The notes under the pieces are model-generated. The model searched no databases, was not told the DNA's origin, and saw only the letters and a list, made by a program, of their open reading frames with translations. From Pectobacterium sp. A5351 (GTDB lineage Bacteria; Pseudomonadota; Gammaproteobacteria; Enterobacterales; Enterobacteriaceae), in NCBI RefSeq assembly GCF_028335745.1, contig NZ_CP116477.1, positions 3,658,001-3,722,000 on the forward strand: DNA of 64,000 bases, in the 5' to 3' direction. Each line of letters begins with the position of its first letter. Position 1 is the stretch's first letter. This document shows positions 43,333-55,035 of the stretch, piece by piece. The position numbers were made by a program, and so were the translations under genes.

Positions 43333-44664
43333 ATGAGTTTTAGCGGAACAATTATCTTTCGCGGCGAAAGCGGTTTTCGCGAAGTGTTGAACGACATTGT
43401 TTGGAATGCCATGAAGCCGGAACGAGAGCCAGCCGTAATCGTACGCCCGCAATCTGCTGCGGATGTCGCGGATGCGGTCAAGTTGGCCGCTGAAAAGGGT
43501 TTGCAGATCAAGGCCAGGTCTGGCGGACATAGTTGGACGGCATCCTGCGTCAGGCAAGATTCTATGTTGATTGATCTGGGGGAAATCAATGACATTACGG
43601 TTGATCGAGAGTCGTCGACCGCGGTAATTGGAACGGGTGCAAAGGTGAAACAGGTTGTTGGAACACTCGCAGATAACGATTTGTTCTTTCCAGCAGGTCA
43701 TTGCCCAAGTGTGGGCATTGGCGGATTTCTTCTGCAGGGTGGATGGGGATGGAATTCACGTGCCTTGGGCGTTGCATGCACCAATGTCCGAGCGGTCGAC
43801 GTCGTCACTGCCGATGGCAGGCTAATCCACGCTAACGCAACGGAAAATCCGGAGTACTACTGGGGTGCACGGGGAGCAGGTTCAGGCTACTTCGGTATTG
43901 TGACCCACTTCCATGTGTCCTGTTTCACGCAGCCCAAGTGCCTGCTTCATCGTCAGGAAATTTATCCGGAAGAATGCGGCGAAGAAATTATGAAGTGGTC
44001 CTTCGGCCTACAAGAGCAGCTTCCAAACGAGGTAGAATGGTTTGTGTTCTGTAGCCGTCCGTCTCCCACGGAAAAAGCGCAGTATCGGGTCGAAGCCATC
44101 TCGTTTTTGTCAGACGAGTCGACTGGTCGACAAGCACTCGAGATTTTTGATAGTTGCCCTGTTCGTCACAAGGCAATCAGTAGTTCACCCACGGCCATAA
44201 CCGACATGGCGACACTCTTGGCTGGTACAGACGGGCTGTATCTGGAAGGCTATCGCTGGGCTGGCGACAACGCATGGTTCGATCAAGGTTCGGACGACTT
44301 GGCTGCCGCAATTGTTGAGGCGGCTAATGTACTGCCACCGTGGCCTTCGCACCTTGTCGTTTACGGTTGGCCTTCTCCTCTCCCGTTTCAGGATTCGCTC
44401 TTTTCGATGGCGGGAAAAATCTACGCCTGTGCAATCAGTGGATGGAATGACCCGAAACAGGACAGCACTGGACGTTCCGCTTCCATGCGATCAATATCAA
44501 TGCTCGAACCCTTCGCTAAGGGGATGGGATTGGCCGACGAAGGGCTGCTCTACCGTGATGCGCCCGTGCACAGCATAAAAAACGCTGAGCAACTGGAACG
44601 TATCCGAAAAAAGGTGGATCCCGAGAACCGATTCCTCAGCTATCTTACCAAAGGCGGCAAGTAA
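43333..44664 (+). CDS. FAD-linked oxidase, berberine-bridge (BBE) type
   Basis: A 443-residue flavoprotein of the PCMH / BBE family. The N-terminal FAD domain contains RSGGHSWTA (His near residue 64) and AGHCPSVGIGGFLLQGG (Cys near 124), the two residues to which FAD is linked in bicovalent members. GAGSGYFGIVT follows near 182. The C-terminal BBE segment ends with VDPENRFLSY. Such enzymes oxidise alcohols, sugars or alkaloids with O2, making peroxide. There is no signal peptide. A strong site (aggagatcgg) precedes ATG 43333. Substrate unknown; it could also be a sugar oxidase. Confidence 0.87.
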   Translation: MSFSGTIIFRGESGFREVLNDIVWNAMKPEREPAVIVRPQSAADVADAVKLAAEKGLQIKARSGGHSWTASCVRQDSMLIDLGEINDITVDRESSTAVIGTGAKVKQVVGTLADNDLFFPAGHCPSVGIGGFLLQGGWGWNSRALGVACTNVRAVDVVTADGRLIHANATENPEYYWGARGAGSGYFGIVTHFHVSCFTQPKCLLHRQEIYPEECGEEIMKWSFGLQEQLPNEVEWFVFCSRPSPTEKAQYRVEAISFLSDESTGRQALEIFDSCPVRHKAISSSPTAITDMATLLAGTDGLYLEGYRWAGDNAWFDQGSDDLAAAIVEAANVLPPWPSHLVVYGWPSPLPFQDSLFSMAGKIYACAISGWNDPKQDSTGRSASMRSISMLEPFAKGMGLADEGLLYRDAPVHSIKNAEQLERIRKKVDPENRFLSYLTKGGK

Positions 44665-44683
44665 CGACACGAGTTGCCAAATA

Positions 44684-44721
44684 CGTCCTCCTCGGCGGCA
44701 ATCGTGCCGTCGAGGAGGACG
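44684..44721 (+). terminator. Long-stem hairpin after the flavin oxidase gene
   Basis: Seventeen bases at 44684-44700 pair with 44705-44721 with a single mismatch, closing a four-base ATCG loop, 20 bases after the stop. T residues follow only sparsely. Probable strong terminator. Confidence 0.8.
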
Positions 44722-44989
44722 GCTTAATTCCACCGCAGTCATTCTGAGCTCTCAGTCGTAATTATTTAATGTCAGGATGATAGCCCAGAGAAAGTGCGAT
44801 GAAGCAAGGCCAAGGCGTAGCAGGAGAATGGCTGGCTCTTTGAAAGACGGCATAGAGGAACACACAGTGAATGGTTAGTACAATAAGTTGCTCACAAAAC
44901 TATGCCTGATTTTTTTACTCGCCCACAACCAGATATTCTCCAAGCGGCCACCAGAGCAAACTTAGAAAGATGTGGGTGATGCTATGCGC
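44722..44989. other. Non-coding stretch between island and folA
   Basis: No gene, repeat or clear regulatory site was recognised. It is the right-hand edge of the accessory island; folA ends at 44990. Confidence 0.5.
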
Positions 44990-45472
44990 CTAGCGGCGTT
45001 CCAGAATCTCGAAGCAGTAACTGTGTGAGTTGCGCTCGTCAGCATCATGGAATTCGCTGAAAACAGACTGCCATTCATCCGGCTCATAGTCAGGGAAATG
45101 CGTGTCGCCTTCCACTTCAGCATCAATGTGAGTCAGGTAAAGACGGTTAGCCTGCGCCAGCATTTGCTGATAAATACTGCCGCCGCCAATCACCATCACT
45201 TCTTCAACGTCGCCCGCCGCCACCAGCGCAGCATCCAGCGAAGAGACCCAGGTCACACGATCGTCATCACCGGGATGATTACTGACGACAATGTTCAGCC
45301 GGCCGGGCAGCGGCTGACCGATAGAACGGAAAGTATTACGCCCCATAATAATCGGCTTATTCAGCGTATTACGCTTAAACCACGCCAGATCGGCGGGCAA
45401 ATGCCACGGCATCGCGTTTTCCATACCGATTACGCGATCCACTGCCAGTGCAGCAATCAAACTAATAACCAT
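44990..45472 (-). CDS. folA: Dihydrofolate reductase
   Basis: A 160-residue enzyme that reduces dihydrofolate with NADPH. Conserved segments are [24 protein letters not shown] with the active-site Asp (residue 27), [15 protein letters not shown], and [14 protein letters not shown]. In E. coli it is next to apaH; here the accessory island separates them. The length is near the 159 residues of E. coli. No lesion is seen. Confidence 0.96.
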   Translation of the reverse strand: MVISLIAALAVDRVIGMENAMPWHLPADLAWFKRNTLNKPIIMGRNTFRSIGQPLPGRLNIVVSNHPGDDDRVTWVSSLDAALVAAGDVEEVMVIGGGSIYQQMLAQANRLYLTHIDAEVEGDTHFPDYEPDEWQSVFSEFHDADERNSHSYCFEILERR

Positions 45473-45570
45473 GGTGAAAAAACCCTGTAGGTCAGAAAAT
45501 TGCTGACACTATACGGAAAGCCCTTTCGCTCGTCGATATAGATACGAGGCCGAAACGTAATATAAGAGTT

Positions 45571-46041
45571 TTATACTCCCGGCCGTTTTCGGTAGAGCCA
45601 GATTCCCGGTAAAGACAGGCCGATAGAGAGTGCGCCGACGATAAAACTGGCCTTAAGGAAATTGGTCATCATGACGCTCATCAGCGCTTCGCTGTAGCCA
45701 AGATGCGAAATCTCCACTACCGAAATCATCGCCGTGTAGGCAGAAATACCGGGAAACATCGGGATCACGGCCGCGACGGTGAAAACTTTCGGGTGCGCCA
45801 GCAGCCAGCGTGACCAGCGAATACCAGTGATGCCAATCAGGATTGCCGCCAGAAACGACGCCCACTCAATATTCATACCGAAATGTATCGCCAGGAACCG
45901 TACGCCGTGCCCGACGCCGCCCAGCAGCGCACAGTAGGGCAACACTTTCAGCGGTACGTTGAAGACCATCGCAAAGCCCAACGCAGGCACCGCCGCCAGC
46001 ACCATATCCTGTAAGAACGCCCACAGTAAACTTAAGCCCAT
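45571..46041 (-). CDS. yjjB: Threonine/serine exporter family protein YjjB
   Basis: A 156-residue membrane protein with four to five hydrophobic helices, corresponding to the C-terminal half of ThrE-type exporters. The stretch [25 protein letters not shown] is nearly identical to E. coli YjjB. The E. coli YjjPB pair exports succinate under anaerobic conditions. ATG 46041 fits the family start; an in-frame ATG at 46056 would add five residues. It overlaps yjjP by ten bases. Confidence 0.92.
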   Translation of the reverse strand: MGLSLLWAFLQDMVLAAVPALGFAMVFNVPLKVLPYCALLGGVGHGVRFLAIHFGMNIEWASFLAAILIGITGIRWSRWLLAHPKVFTVAAVIPMFPGISAYTAMISVVEISHLGYSEALMSVMMTNFLKASFIVGALSIGLSLPGIWLYRKRPGV

Positions 46042-46853
46042 CCGCGTAACCCCCACAGCGACATCGCCATCACAACGCCAATACAGGTTGCCAGCGTCAG
46101 TAAACTCGCGACCGTCCAGCGTGCCAGACCGGTATTCACGTGCCCTTTAAACATATCTGCCACGGCATTAATCAACGGAAAGCCGGGAACCAGCAGCAGC
46201 ACACTGGCCGCCATCGCGACCGTTGAGGTTTGAGAAAAAGTGGGTAAACGCATCAACAGTCCGGATGCTGACGTCGCAACAAACGCCGTAATACAGAAGT
46301 TGATCAACGGATTCAGATGTCGCGCCGTAAACACCTGTCGGACATACATCGCCAGTCCGCTGGCAATCAGCGTGACGATAAATGCATCCCACCCGCCGCC
46401 ATTCAAACGGCTGAAGCAGCCGCAGGAAAGCGCCACAACGGAAACCATCAGCCAGCGCGGGTAGCGCAAGGGTTTGATGTTCCCCAGACGTTTTTCCACC
46501 CCCGCCACATCCAGCAGTTTATGCTCGGCCATGATGACCGCATGCTGAACTTCAATGACGACGTGCATATTAATGCCGCGGTCCACATTCTTCCGCGTCG
46601 ACGTCAGGCAATGTCCTTGCATGATAGTGGTCAGGACAATCGAGTTTGCCGAGATAGAACTCTCAACGCTATCAGCGCCCAGAGCCATACCCAGCCGTGA
46701 CGATAGCTGTTCCACGACCATACTCTCTGCGCCATGCTGTAATAGCAGCAGTGCGCACTGGATGCACAGCCGGGTGATTTCCCGCTGCTGTGGCGCTTCC
46801 CCCATCCGTTTTGTATTACTTAGTAATTCACGGCTCTCACATTCACTGACCAT
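46032..46853 (-). CDS. yjjP: Threonine/serine exporter family protein YjjP
   Basis: A 273-residue membrane protein of the ThrE N-terminal (DUF1212) family, partner of YjjB. Family segments are [35 protein letters not shown] and [28 protein letters not shown]. Together with YjjB it should form a dicarboxylate (succinate) or amino-acid exporter in the inner membrane. An internal ATG at 46805 (MGEAPQQ) would match the 256-residue E. coli start better; neither site has a strong Shine-Dalgarno. Confidence 0.92.
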   Translation of the reverse strand: MVSECESRELLSNTKRMGEAPQQREITRLCIQCALLLLQHGAESMVVEQLSSRLGMALGADSVESSISANSIVLTTIMQGHCLTSTRKNVDRGINMHVVIEVQHAVIMAEHKLLDVAGVEKRLGNIKPLRYPRWLMVSVVALSCGCFSRLNGGGWDAFIVTLIASGLAMYVRQVFTARHLNPLINFCITAFVATSASGLLMRLPTFSQTSTVAMAASVLLLVPGFPLINAVADMFKGHVNTGLARWTVASLLTLATCIGVVMAMSLWGLRGWA

Positions 46854-47002
46854 GTTGTTATCTCAACCCGCCCCTGAAATTAACCACAAAAAATGAAAGG
46901 ACAATTGTTAACATATCGCCGCCGAATAACCAATAAGTGTGATGCGAATTCATTATTCTGGCGCTATCATTTCAAACGCTCTTACTCTTTTCACTCGCTG
47001 GA

Positions 47003-47623
47003 ATGACTATGCTAGAAACATCGCTGTTTGTCGCCACCATTGCCACGCTGGGGATGCTCTCTCCCGGCCCTGACTTTTTCCTCGTCATCAAGAACGCCAC
47101 GCGCTATCCACGCGTCGCCGCGTTGATGACCGCTTTGGGCGTCATCTGCGGCGTAGCAACACACATGGCATACTGCGTCGCCGGGCTGGCCGTCGTCATC
47201 ACGACGACACCGTGGCTGTTTAATGTACTGAAATATGCAGGCGCCGCCTATCTGATCTGGATCGGTATTCAGGCATTATTGGCGCGCGGAGGCAGCAAGC
47301 TGGATGTATCAACTCAGGGGCAGCAAAGCGTCAGCCTGAAAAAAGCGTTCCTGCAAGGTTACCTCTGTAATCTACTTAATCCAAAAGCGACACTGTTCTT
47401 TCTGGCGATGTTCACACAGGTCCTGAATATTCACTCTGGTTTTGGTGAAAAGTTGTGGTACGCCATGATTATCTGGCTGCTCGCTGCCATCTGGTGGCCG
47501 GTGCTGGTGCTGCTTTTCCAAAGTGAACCGGTACGGCGTGGGCTGGCGAAGGTGCAGAAACTGGTGGATAAACTACTGGGCACGGTGCTTATCGCCTTGG
47601 GTATCAAAGTCGCGCTGGGTTAG
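47003..47623 (+). CDS. LysE/RhtB-family amino-acid exporter
   Basis: A 206-residue inner-membrane exporter. Family motifs are LSPGPDFFLVIKNATRYPR (N-terminal loop) and LNPKATLFFLAMFTQVL (middle), with about six membrane segments and AAYLIWIGIQALL between. It is related to the threonine/homoserine exporters RhtB/RhtC, but the substrate cannot be assigned. The start is ATG 47003 or ATG 47009. It has normal core-genome composition, in contrast to the AT-rich paralogue at 40285. Confidence 0.9.
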   Translation: MTMLETSLFVATIATLGMLSPGPDFFLVIKNATRYPRVAALMTALGVICGVATHMAYCVAGLAVVITTTPWLFNVLKYAGAAYLIWIGIQALLARGGSKLDVSTQGQQSVSLKKAFLQGYLCNLLNPKATLFFLAMFTQVLNIHSGFGEKLWYAMIIWLLAAIWWPVLVLLFQSEPVRRGLAKVQKLVDKLLGTVLIALGIKVALG

Positions 47624-47670
47624 GCTTGCGGAGTGTTTTTTAGCCTGAAGCGATTGGGTGCGTAATATGA

Positions 47671-47700
47671 ATACCTTCCCAGTTTCCACTGGGAAGGTAT
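47671..47700. terminator. Bidirectional terminator between exporter and glyoxalase genes
   Basis: A perfect 12-bp stem (47671-47682 with 47689-47700, ATACCTTCCCAG / CTGGGAAGGTAT) with a six-base loop lies between the two convergent genes. It probably stops both. Confidence 0.75.
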
Positions 47701-47724
47701 GTTTGCGTTTATGTCGAAGCGAGC

Positions 47725-48093
47725 TTAGTAGCTGGCATAATAAACCCGTATCCGATGTTGGTCGGGATCGATCGCCACAAACGTCAAACCGAAATCCATC
47801 TGAGTGATGTCCTGAATCAGGGTCATCCCCTGTTCCTTCCAGCTTTCATACATCGCGTTTAGTGCGGTTTCACTCTCGACACGAATGGCCAATTCGCTAC
47901 CACCGCCTGCCAGTTGGGCCACCGGTTTAACCTCATGTTTAGACCACACTCCCAATAACAACCCGGAGTCAAAGGCAAACATGGCAAAGTTTTCCGACTT
48001 CTCAACAGGTTGCAAATCAAACAGTTCACGATAGAAACGCTCACTGGTAACGGCATCTTCCACATATAAAATAATAAGATTTGGTGCGTTCAT
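47725..48093 (-). CDS. Glyoxalase/bleomycin-resistance fold protein
   Basis: A 122-residue protein of the vicinal oxygen chelate fold: N-terminal LIILYVEDAVTSERFYRELFDLQP and a C-terminal copy ending in FVAIDPDQHRIRVYYAS. Members include glyoxalase I, dioxygenases and antibiotic-binding proteins; the function here is not known. ATG 48093 is chosen because it begins the fold. A longer frame from 48174 adds 27 residues with no family match. It lies directly downstream of the WYL regulator gene on the same strand. Confidence 0.83.
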   Translation of the reverse strand: MNAPNLIILYVEDAVTSERFYRELFDLQPVEKSENFAMFAFDSGLLLGVWSKHEVKPVAQLAGGGSELAIRVESETALNAMYESWKEQGMTLIQDITQMDFGLTFVAIDPDQHRIRVYYASY

Positions 48094-48190
48094 CAGGGAT
48101 TCTCTGTAATCAGGTGAGTAATAAGCAGAAGGCTTCTGCTTGCCTGAATGCATCGTAGTACGCACCGCTGTCAATTTTTGTCAGTAGCCA

Positions 48191-48880
48191 TTACTGCCGA
48201 GGAATGTCTTCTTTTTCATGCCACTCTTTTAATAACTGCTGGCGACGACGGGGATAACGCTGATCCAAAACCGTCATGCTACGGATACGTTCAGCCCTGA
48301 AATGACGAAACTGCTGACGAAGCTCGCACCAGGCGGCAATCACGTGCGTTTGATCGAAAAATCCTAATGCGAACGGCCAGATAATACGATGAGACTCATC
48401 GCCCTGAAGGCCGCAATATGCGATCTCCGTACGGCGCTCCGCTCTGATAGCGTGACGCAAAGCGGATAAATCGATAACCACTGCGGGAGTAAATTCTGCC
48501 TTCCCCACTAATAACCCAGAAGAATCAAGCGCGTTACGCAACTCTGGTGGTAATACCGCCGCAATTTTCATCAACGCATTACGGGCAGCGCCCCCTAAAC
48601 GTTCGTCAGTTCTTCTTGCCACCCAGCGCGAGCCCAATACCAGTGCTTCAATTTCCTCTTCTGAAAACATCAGCGGGGGTAACATAAATCCTGGCCGCAA
48701 GATATATCCTAAGCCTGCCTCCCCCTCAATATGCGCCCCCTGCAATTGCAGCGTGGCAATATCCCGGTAGAGGGTTCGTTGGCTTACGCCTAATTTTTCC
48801 GCAAGGTACGCTCCCGTTACGGGAAAGCGGTGATGGCGTAATAGCTGTAAAAGTTCGAGCAAACGCTGCGTTCTGGACAT
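48191..48880 (-). CDS. HTH-WYL transcriptional regulator (YafY/DeoR-like)
   Basis: A 229-residue regulator. The N-terminal winged helix-turn-helix (RTQRLLELLQLLRHHRFPVTGAYLAEKLGVSQRTLYRDIATLQ) is followed by a WYL domain (about residues 130-215, with RIIWPFALGFFDQTHVIAAWCELR). WYL domains sense nucleotides or other small ligands. ATG 48880 is chosen because agagg lies just upstream. The gene for a glyoxalase-fold protein follows on the same strand, a frequent pair, so it may control that gene. Confidence 0.88.
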   Translation of the reverse strand: MSRTQRLLELLQLLRHHRFPVTGAYLAEKLGVSQRTLYRDIATLQLQGAHIEGEAGLGYILRPGFMLPPLMFSEEEIEALVLGSRWVARRTDERLGGAARNALMKIAAVLPPELRNALDSSGLLVGKAEFTPAVVIDLSALRHAIRAERRTEIAYCGLQGDESHRIIWPFALGFFDQTHVIAAWCELRQQFRHFRAERIRSMTVLDQRYPRRRQQLLKEWHEKEDIPRQ

Positions 48881-48976
48881 AACACCTCTGGATTCACGGT
48901 ACTCACGCGGTTTCAGCAAGAGAATATACGGCTACTCGCTGAAAACCAGCCCTGCTATCCGGGGATTTCCGAATTA

Positions 48977-49010
48977 AAAAAGCCAGCGCTGTTCCCAACG
49001 CTGGCTTTTT
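48977..49010 (-). terminator. Terminator of the carAB operon
   Basis: A perfect 12-bp stem (48977-48988 with 48999-49010, AAAAAGCCAGCG / CGCTGGCTTTTT) lies 34 bases beyond the carB stop. Read on the minus strand it has a T run; it also has one on the plus strand. Confidence 0.9.
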
Positions 49011-49043
49011 CTTATCGGCTTACTGCCTACCGAAGTCGGTCAA

Positions 49044-52000
49044 TCAGCCTTTAATCATCGCATGCATTTCCTGCACAGACGTGACCTTCTCGGTCGGATC
49101 TGCCGTCAATGACATCGCGGTCGCGAAACCACCGTTCAGCGTGGTGTCGTAGTGCACCTTGTATTGCAGCGCACTGCGGCGAATCAGCTTGGAGTCTTCA
49201 ATCGCCTGACGCCCTGCGGTGGTGTTGACGATGTAGGTGTACTCGCCGTTCTTGATGCGGTCCTGAATGTGCGGACGACCTTCATGCACCTTGTTCACCA
49301 GACGCGGATTAATACCGGCTTCACCCAGTTCAATCGCCGTGCCGTGCGTCGCATCCAGTTCAAAACCGTGCTTCAGCAGCTTGGCCGCCAGATCTACCAC
49401 GCGAGCCTTATCGCCTTCACGTACCGACAGCAGTGCGCGTCCGGTTTTCTTCATGTGCGAGTTACTACCCAGCATCGCTTTGGCAAACGCTTCAGCAAAC
49501 GTGCGGCCCACGCCCATCACTTCACCAGTCGAACGCATTTCTGGCCCCAGAATCGGGTCAACGCCAGGGAATTTGTTGAACGGCAGTACCACTTCTTTCA
49601 CCGAATAGTACGGCGGGATAATTTCTTTGGTGACGCCCTGCTCAGCCAGCGTTTTGCCTGCCATCACGCGTGCCGCGACTTTCGCTAACGGAACGCCAGT
49701 CGCTTTCGAGACAAACGGTACAGTACGCGCCGCACGCGGGTTCACTTCAATCAGATAAACTTCATTATCCTTCACCGCAAACTGCACGTTCATCAGGCCG
49801 CGAACGCAGAGTTCAAACGCCAGTTTTTCAACCTGCTGACGCATCACGTCCTGAATCTCTTTGCTCAGCGTGTAAGCAGGCAGTGAACACGCCGAGTCAC
49901 CGGAGTGAACCCCTGCCTGCTCGATGTGCTCCATGATGCCGCCAATCAGTACACGCTCACCGTCACAGATCGCATCGACATCGACTTCGATGGCATCGTC
50001 AAGGAAACGGTCTAACAGGACCGGCGCATCGTTAGACACGCTAACGGCGGTCTGGAAGTAGCGACGCAGGTCAATTTCGTCATACACGATTTCCATCGCG
50101 CGGCCGCCCAGAACATAAGAAGGACGGACAACCAGCGGGTAGCCGATGCCACGCGCTTTTTCTACCGCCTGTTCAATCGTCGCTACCGTAGCGTTAGCAG
50201 GCTGCTTCAGCCCCAGACGATTAACCGCCTGTTGGAACCGTTCACGGTCTTCTGCACGGTCAATCGCATCCGGGCTGGTACCGATAACCGGCACACCTGC
50301 CGCTTCCAGCGCACGCGCCAGTTTCAGCGGTGTCTGGCCGCCGTACTGCACGATCACGCCTTTTGGCTTCTCGATACGGACAATTTCCAGCACGTCTTCA
50401 AACGTTACTGGCTCGAAATACAAACGGTCTGACGTGTCATAGTCTGTTGAAACGGTTTCCGGGTTGCAGTTGACCATGATGGTTTCATAGCCATCTTCAC
50501 GCAGCGCCAGTGAAGCGTGGACGCAGCAGTAGTCAAATTCGATCCCTTGACCGATACGGTTCGGCCCGCCGCCCAGTACGATGATTTTGTCACGGCCCTG
50601 ACTCGGATTAGCTTCACACTCTTCTTCATACGTGGAGTACATGTAAGCCGTGTCGGTCGCGAATTCTGCCGCACAGGTATCGACACGCTTGTACACCGGG
50701 TGCAGGTCGAACTTATCGCGCAGCTTGCGAATTTCGCTTTCCGCCACGCCAGCCAGTTTCGCCAGACGCGCATCGGCAAAGCCTTTACGCTTCAGCATAC
50801 GCAGAAACTCGGCATCCAGCGCAGTTGCGCCTTTTTCTGCGACCTGCTCTTCCAGACGCACCAGCTCTTCAATCTGCACCAGGAACCAGCGATCGACGTT
50901 AGTCAGGTTAAACACGCCATCGACTGACATCCCTGCACGGAAGGCATCGGCGATGTACCAGATACGCTCGGCACCCGCATCTTTCAGCTCGCGGCGAATT
51001 TTGGTCAGTGCTTCAGGGTCATCTAAATCCACTTTCGGATCGAAGCCCGTTGCCCCCACTTCCAGCCCACGCAGCGCTTTTTGCAGGGATTCCTGCTGTG
51101 TGCGACCAATCGCCATCACTTCACCCACAGATTTCATCTGCGTGGTCAAACGGTCGTTGGCACCGGCGAATTTTTCGAAGTTGAAACGTGGGATCTTGGT
51201 GACCACGTAGTCGATAGCGGGTTCGAAGGACGCTGGCGTACGGCCACCAGTGATGTCGTTCATTAGTTCATCGAGCGTGTAGCCCACCGCCAGCTTGGCT
51301 GCGATTTTTGCAATCGGGAAGCCCGTCGCTTTAGAAGCCAGTGCGGAAGAACGCGATACGCGCGGGTTCATTTCGATAACAATCAGACGACCGGTTTTCG
51401 GGTTCACCGAGAACTGGACGTTAGAACCACCAGTTTCTACGCCGATTTCACGCAGTACCGCCATCGAGGCGTTACGCATGATTTGATATTCTTTATCGGT
51501 CAGCGTTTGTGCAGGTGCGACGGTGATGGAGTCTCCGGTGTGGATCCCCATCGCATCGAAGTTTTCGATGGAGCAGACGATGATGCAGTTGTCGTTCTTA
51601 TCACGCACCACTTCCATCTCGTACTCTTTCCAACCGATCAGCGATTCATCAATCAGCAGCTCTTTGGTTGGCGAAAGATCCAGCCCGCGTTCGCAGATCT
51701 CTTCAAACTCTTCGCGGTTGTACGCGATACCGCCACCGGTGCCGCCCATCGTGAAGGAAGGACGGATGATGCACGGGAAGCCCACATCAGCCGCCACGGC
51801 CAGCGCTTCTTCCATCGTGTGTGCAATACCGGAACGCGCGGTGTCCAGACCGATCTTCTTCATCGCGACGTCAAAACGGCGGCGATCTTCTGCTTTATCA
51901 ATCGCATCCGCCGTTGCACCAATCATGGTGACGCCGAACTCGGCCAGCACGCCCTGACGTTCCAGTTCCAGCGCACAGTTCAGCGCGGTCTGGCCGCCCA

Positions 52001-52268
52001 TCGTTGGCAGCACCGCGTCTGGACGCTCTTTTTCAATGATTTTGCGCACCACTTCCCAGTGAATCGGCTCGATGTAGGTCGCATCGGCCATTTCCGGGTC
52101 GGTCATGATGGTTGCCGGGTTGGAGTTCACCAGAATAACGCGGTAACCCTCTTCACGCAGCGCTTTACAGGCTTGTGCACCCGAGTAGTCAAACTCACAC
52201 GCCTGGCCGATAACAATCGGGCCGGCGCCCAGAATCAGGATGCTTTTAATATCTGTACGTTTTGGCAT
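49044..52268 (-). CDS. carB: Carbamoyl-phosphate synthase large subunit
   Basis: A 1074-residue enzyme subunit making carbamoyl phosphate for arginine and pyrimidine synthesis. It is formed of two homologous ATP-grasp halves (about residues 1-400 and 550-935): [22 protein letters not shown] begins the first and [22 protein letters not shown] the second. The central oligomerisation region lies between. The C-terminal MGS-like allosteric domain (about 936-end) binds UMP, IMP or ornithine. The start follows carA by 14 bases. Length is 1073 in E. coli. Confidence 0.97.
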   Translation of the reverse strand: MPKRTDIKSILILGAGPIVIGQACEFDYSGAQACKALREEGYRVILVNSNPATIMTDPEMADATYIEPIHWEVVRKIIEKERPDAVLPTMGGQTALNCALELERQGVLAEFGVTMIGATADAIDKAEDRRRFDVAMKKIGLDTARSGIAHTMEEALAVAADVGFPCIIRPSFTMGGTGGGIAYNREEFEEICERGLDLSPTKELLIDESLIGWKEYEMEVVRDKNDNCIIVCSIENFDAMGIHTGDSITVAPAQTLTDKEYQIMRNASMAVLREIGVETGGSNVQFSVNPKTGRLIVIEMNPRVSRSSALASKATGFPIAKIAAKLAVGYTLDELMNDITGGRTPASFEPAIDYVVTKIPRFNFEKFAGANDRLTTQMKSVGEVMAIGRTQQESLQKALRGLEVGATGFDPKVDLDDPEALTKIRRELKDAGAERIWYIADAFRAGMSVDGVFNLTNVDRWFLVQIEELVRLEEQVAEKGATALDAEFLRMLKRKGFADARLAKLAGVAESEIRKLRDKFDLHPVYKRVDTCAAEFATDTAYMYSTYEEECEANPSQGRDKIIVLGGGPNRIGQGIEFDYCCVHASLALREDGYETIMVNCNPETVSTDYDTSDRLYFEPVTFEDVLEIVRIEKPKGVIVQYGGQTPLKLARALEAAGVPVIGTSPDAIDRAEDRERFQQAVNRLGLKQPANATVATIEQAVEKARGIGYPLVVRPSYVLGGRAMEIVYDEIDLRRYFQTAVSVSNDAPVLLDRFLDDAIEVDVDAICDGERVLIGGIMEHIEQAGVHSGDSACSLPAYTLSKEIQDVMRQQVEKLAFELCVRGLMNVQFAVKDNEVYLIEVNPRAARTVPFVSKATGVPLAKVAARVMAGKTLAEQGVTKEIIPPYYSVKEVVLPFNKFPGVDPILGPEMRSTGEVMGVGRTFAEAFAKAMLGSNSHMKKTGRALLSVREGDKARVVDLAAKLLKHGFELDATHGTAIELGEAGINPRLVNKVHEGRPHIQDRIKNGEYTYIVNTTAGRQAIEDSKLIRRSALQYKVHYDTTLNGGFATAMSLTADPTEKVTSVQEMHAMIKG

Positions 52269-52282
52269 TGTCTCGCTCCTGA

Positions 52283-53431
52283 TTATTTAGCGGAAGAACG
52301 GTAAGTCTGAATCAAGTCAATAAAGTGGTCGAACAGCGGCGCAGCATCATGCGGGCCAGGGCTCGCTTCTGGGTGCCCCTGGAAGCTGAACGCTGGCTTA
52401 TCCGTGCGGTGAATCCCCTGAACCGTGTGGTCAAACAGGGATTTATGCGTGACGCGCAGCGTGTCAGGCAGATTATCTTCATCCACCGCAAAACCGTGGT
52501 TCTGCGCAGTAATCATCACGCAGTTGTTATCCAGATCTTTTACCGGATGGTTGCCGCCGTGGTGACCCAGCTTCATTTTGATGGTCTTCGCACCGCTCGC
52601 CAGCGCCAGCAGTTGGTGACCCAGGCAGATACCAAATACCGGAATATCCGTTTCCAGGAAGGTTTTGATCGCGCGAATCGCGTAGTCACACGGCTCTGGG
52701 TCGCCCGGGCCGTTAGAAAGGAAAATACCGTCTGGATTCAACTTCAGCACATCTTCGGCAGGAGTCTGCGCCGGAACAACCGTCAGGCGGCAGCCGCGAT
52801 CCACCAGCATACGCAAAATGTTGCGTTTCACACCGTAGTCATACGCCACTACGTGGTAAGGCAGTTCGCTTTCGTTTTTCGCCGCAGGCAGTTCGCCTTC
52901 CAGCGTCCAGCTTCCCTGTAACCAGCTGTAGCTTTCTGCCGTCGTCACTTCTTTTGCCAGATCCATTCCCTTCAACCCTGGGAAGGCTTTCGCTTTCTCC
53001 AACGCGACAGTGGCGTCCGGCGCATCACCCGCAATGATGCAGCCATTCTGTGCGCCCTTTTCACGCAGCAGACGGGTCAGTTTACGGGTATCGATATCAG
53101 CAATGGCGACGATGTTGTTGCGTTTGAGGTATTCAGACAGGCTTTCTTCACTACGGTAGTTGCTGGCAATCAGAGGTAAATCGCGAATGACCAGACCTTG
53201 AGCCTGTACAGAGGGGGATTCTTCATCGTTGGCATTGGCGCCGACATTACCGATATGGGGATAAGTGAGAGTGACAATCTGGCGGGAATAGGAAGGATCA
53301 GTAAGGATTTCTTGATAACCGGTCATCGACGTATTGAAGACCACTTCCCCCACTGCCGCCCCTTCTGCCCCAATGGCCCGACCGTGGAATTGGGTTCCGT
53401 CTTCCAGAACCAATAGCGCTGACTTAATCAA
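52283..53431 (-). CDS. carA: Carbamoyl-phosphate synthase small subunit
   Basis: A 382-residue glutaminase subunit that supplies ammonia to CarB. The class-I glutamine amidotransferase triad is visible: Cys in [13 protein letters not shown] (near residue 269), and His and Glu in [13 protein letters not shown] (near 353). The start is TTG 53431, preceded by a strong ggaggg site, which gives [17 protein letters not shown] as in E. coli, where carA also starts with UUG. The longer in-frame start at 53458 is rejected. Confidence 0.96.
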   Translation of the reverse strand: MIKSALLVLEDGTQFHGRAIGAEGAAVGEVVFNTSMTGYQEILTDPSYSRQIVTLTYPHIGNVGANANDEESPSVQAQGLVIRDLPLIASNYRSEESLSEYLKRNNIVAIADIDTRKLTRLLREKGAQNGCIIAGDAPDATVALEKAKAFPGLKGMDLAKEVTTAESYSWLQGSWTLEGELPAAKNESELPYHVVAYDYGVKRNILRMLVDRGCRLTVVPAQTPAEDVLKLNPDGIFLSNGPGDPEPCDYAIRAIKTFLETDIPVFGICLGHQLLALASGAKTIKMKLGHHGGNHPVKDLDNNCVMITAQNHGFAVDEDNLPDTLRVTHKSLFDHTVQGIHRTDKPAFSFQGHPEASPGPHDAAPLFDHFIDLIQTYRSSAK

Positions 53432-53439
53432 AACACCCT

Positions 53440-53480
53440 CCAAGGAATAAACAATCACGTTATTTGCATATTAATTCAGA
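53440..53480 (-). promoter_or_regulatory. Paired ARG boxes of the carAB promoter
   Basis: On the minus strand CTGAATTAATATGCAAA (53463-53479) and GTGATTGTTTATTCC (53445-53459) match the two ArgR boxes of the E. coli carAB P2 promoter in sequence and spacing. Arginine-loaded ArgR should repress here, just upstream of the carA start. Confidence 0.75.
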
Positions 53481-53810
53481 TTCGAGCCACTAAATCAATG
53501 CAAAAACTACCTGTAAGGCCAATTTTTGGCAAATTGGGCGCATTTTAATGATGGTCTCCCTGATTGTCTACCCAAACCGCTTTTTTTCTCTTATTTTTAT
53601 GCTTTCCGAAATAAATAGCCGCCCACAGACGTAAAAAACCCGATCAACTTAGATAAGTAAACGGTTGCGAGACAACATCGCTAAAATAAGAATAACAAAT
53701 CACCAGTAAGGCACATTTCAGGAGTAAAGGGGAAGTATTTCCGCTAAAAAATCGACTAAAAAACAGATAAAAACAAATGATAATAAAAAATCCAAACCAA
53801 AAGCTTAAAA
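53481..53810. other. AT-rich intergenic region upstream of carA
   Basis: No gene is seen. The part next to carA should contain the distal, pyrimidine-regulated promoter known from E. coli, but its operator sites (PurR, PepA, IHF) could not be placed by eye. The rest is strongly A-rich. Confidence 0.5.
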
Positions 53811-53842
53811 ATAAAGGTGATATTAAAAATAATCACCTTTAT
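53811..53842 (-). terminator. Hairpin downstream of dapB
   Basis: A perfect 11-bp stem (53811-53821 with 53832-53842, ATAAAGGTGAT / ATCACCTTTAT) lies 34 bases after the dapB stop in an A/T-rich context. Probable terminator. Confidence 0.75.
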
Positions 53843-53876
53843 CAGTAAGATATAATTTTTTATAAAAAATTAAAAA

Positions 53877-55003
<1,127 letters not shown>

Positions 55004-55023
55004 GATAGGGCCGAAGCCCTACC
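55004..55023 (-). terminator. Short hairpin after ispH
   Basis: TAGGGC (55006-55011) and GCCCTA (55016-55021) pair around a four-base loop that reads TTCG on the minus strand, a very stable tetraloop. It lies 12 bases after the ispH stop. No T run follows, so it may instead protect the mRNA end. Confidence 0.6.
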
Positions 55024-55035
55024 ACAGATACAGCA

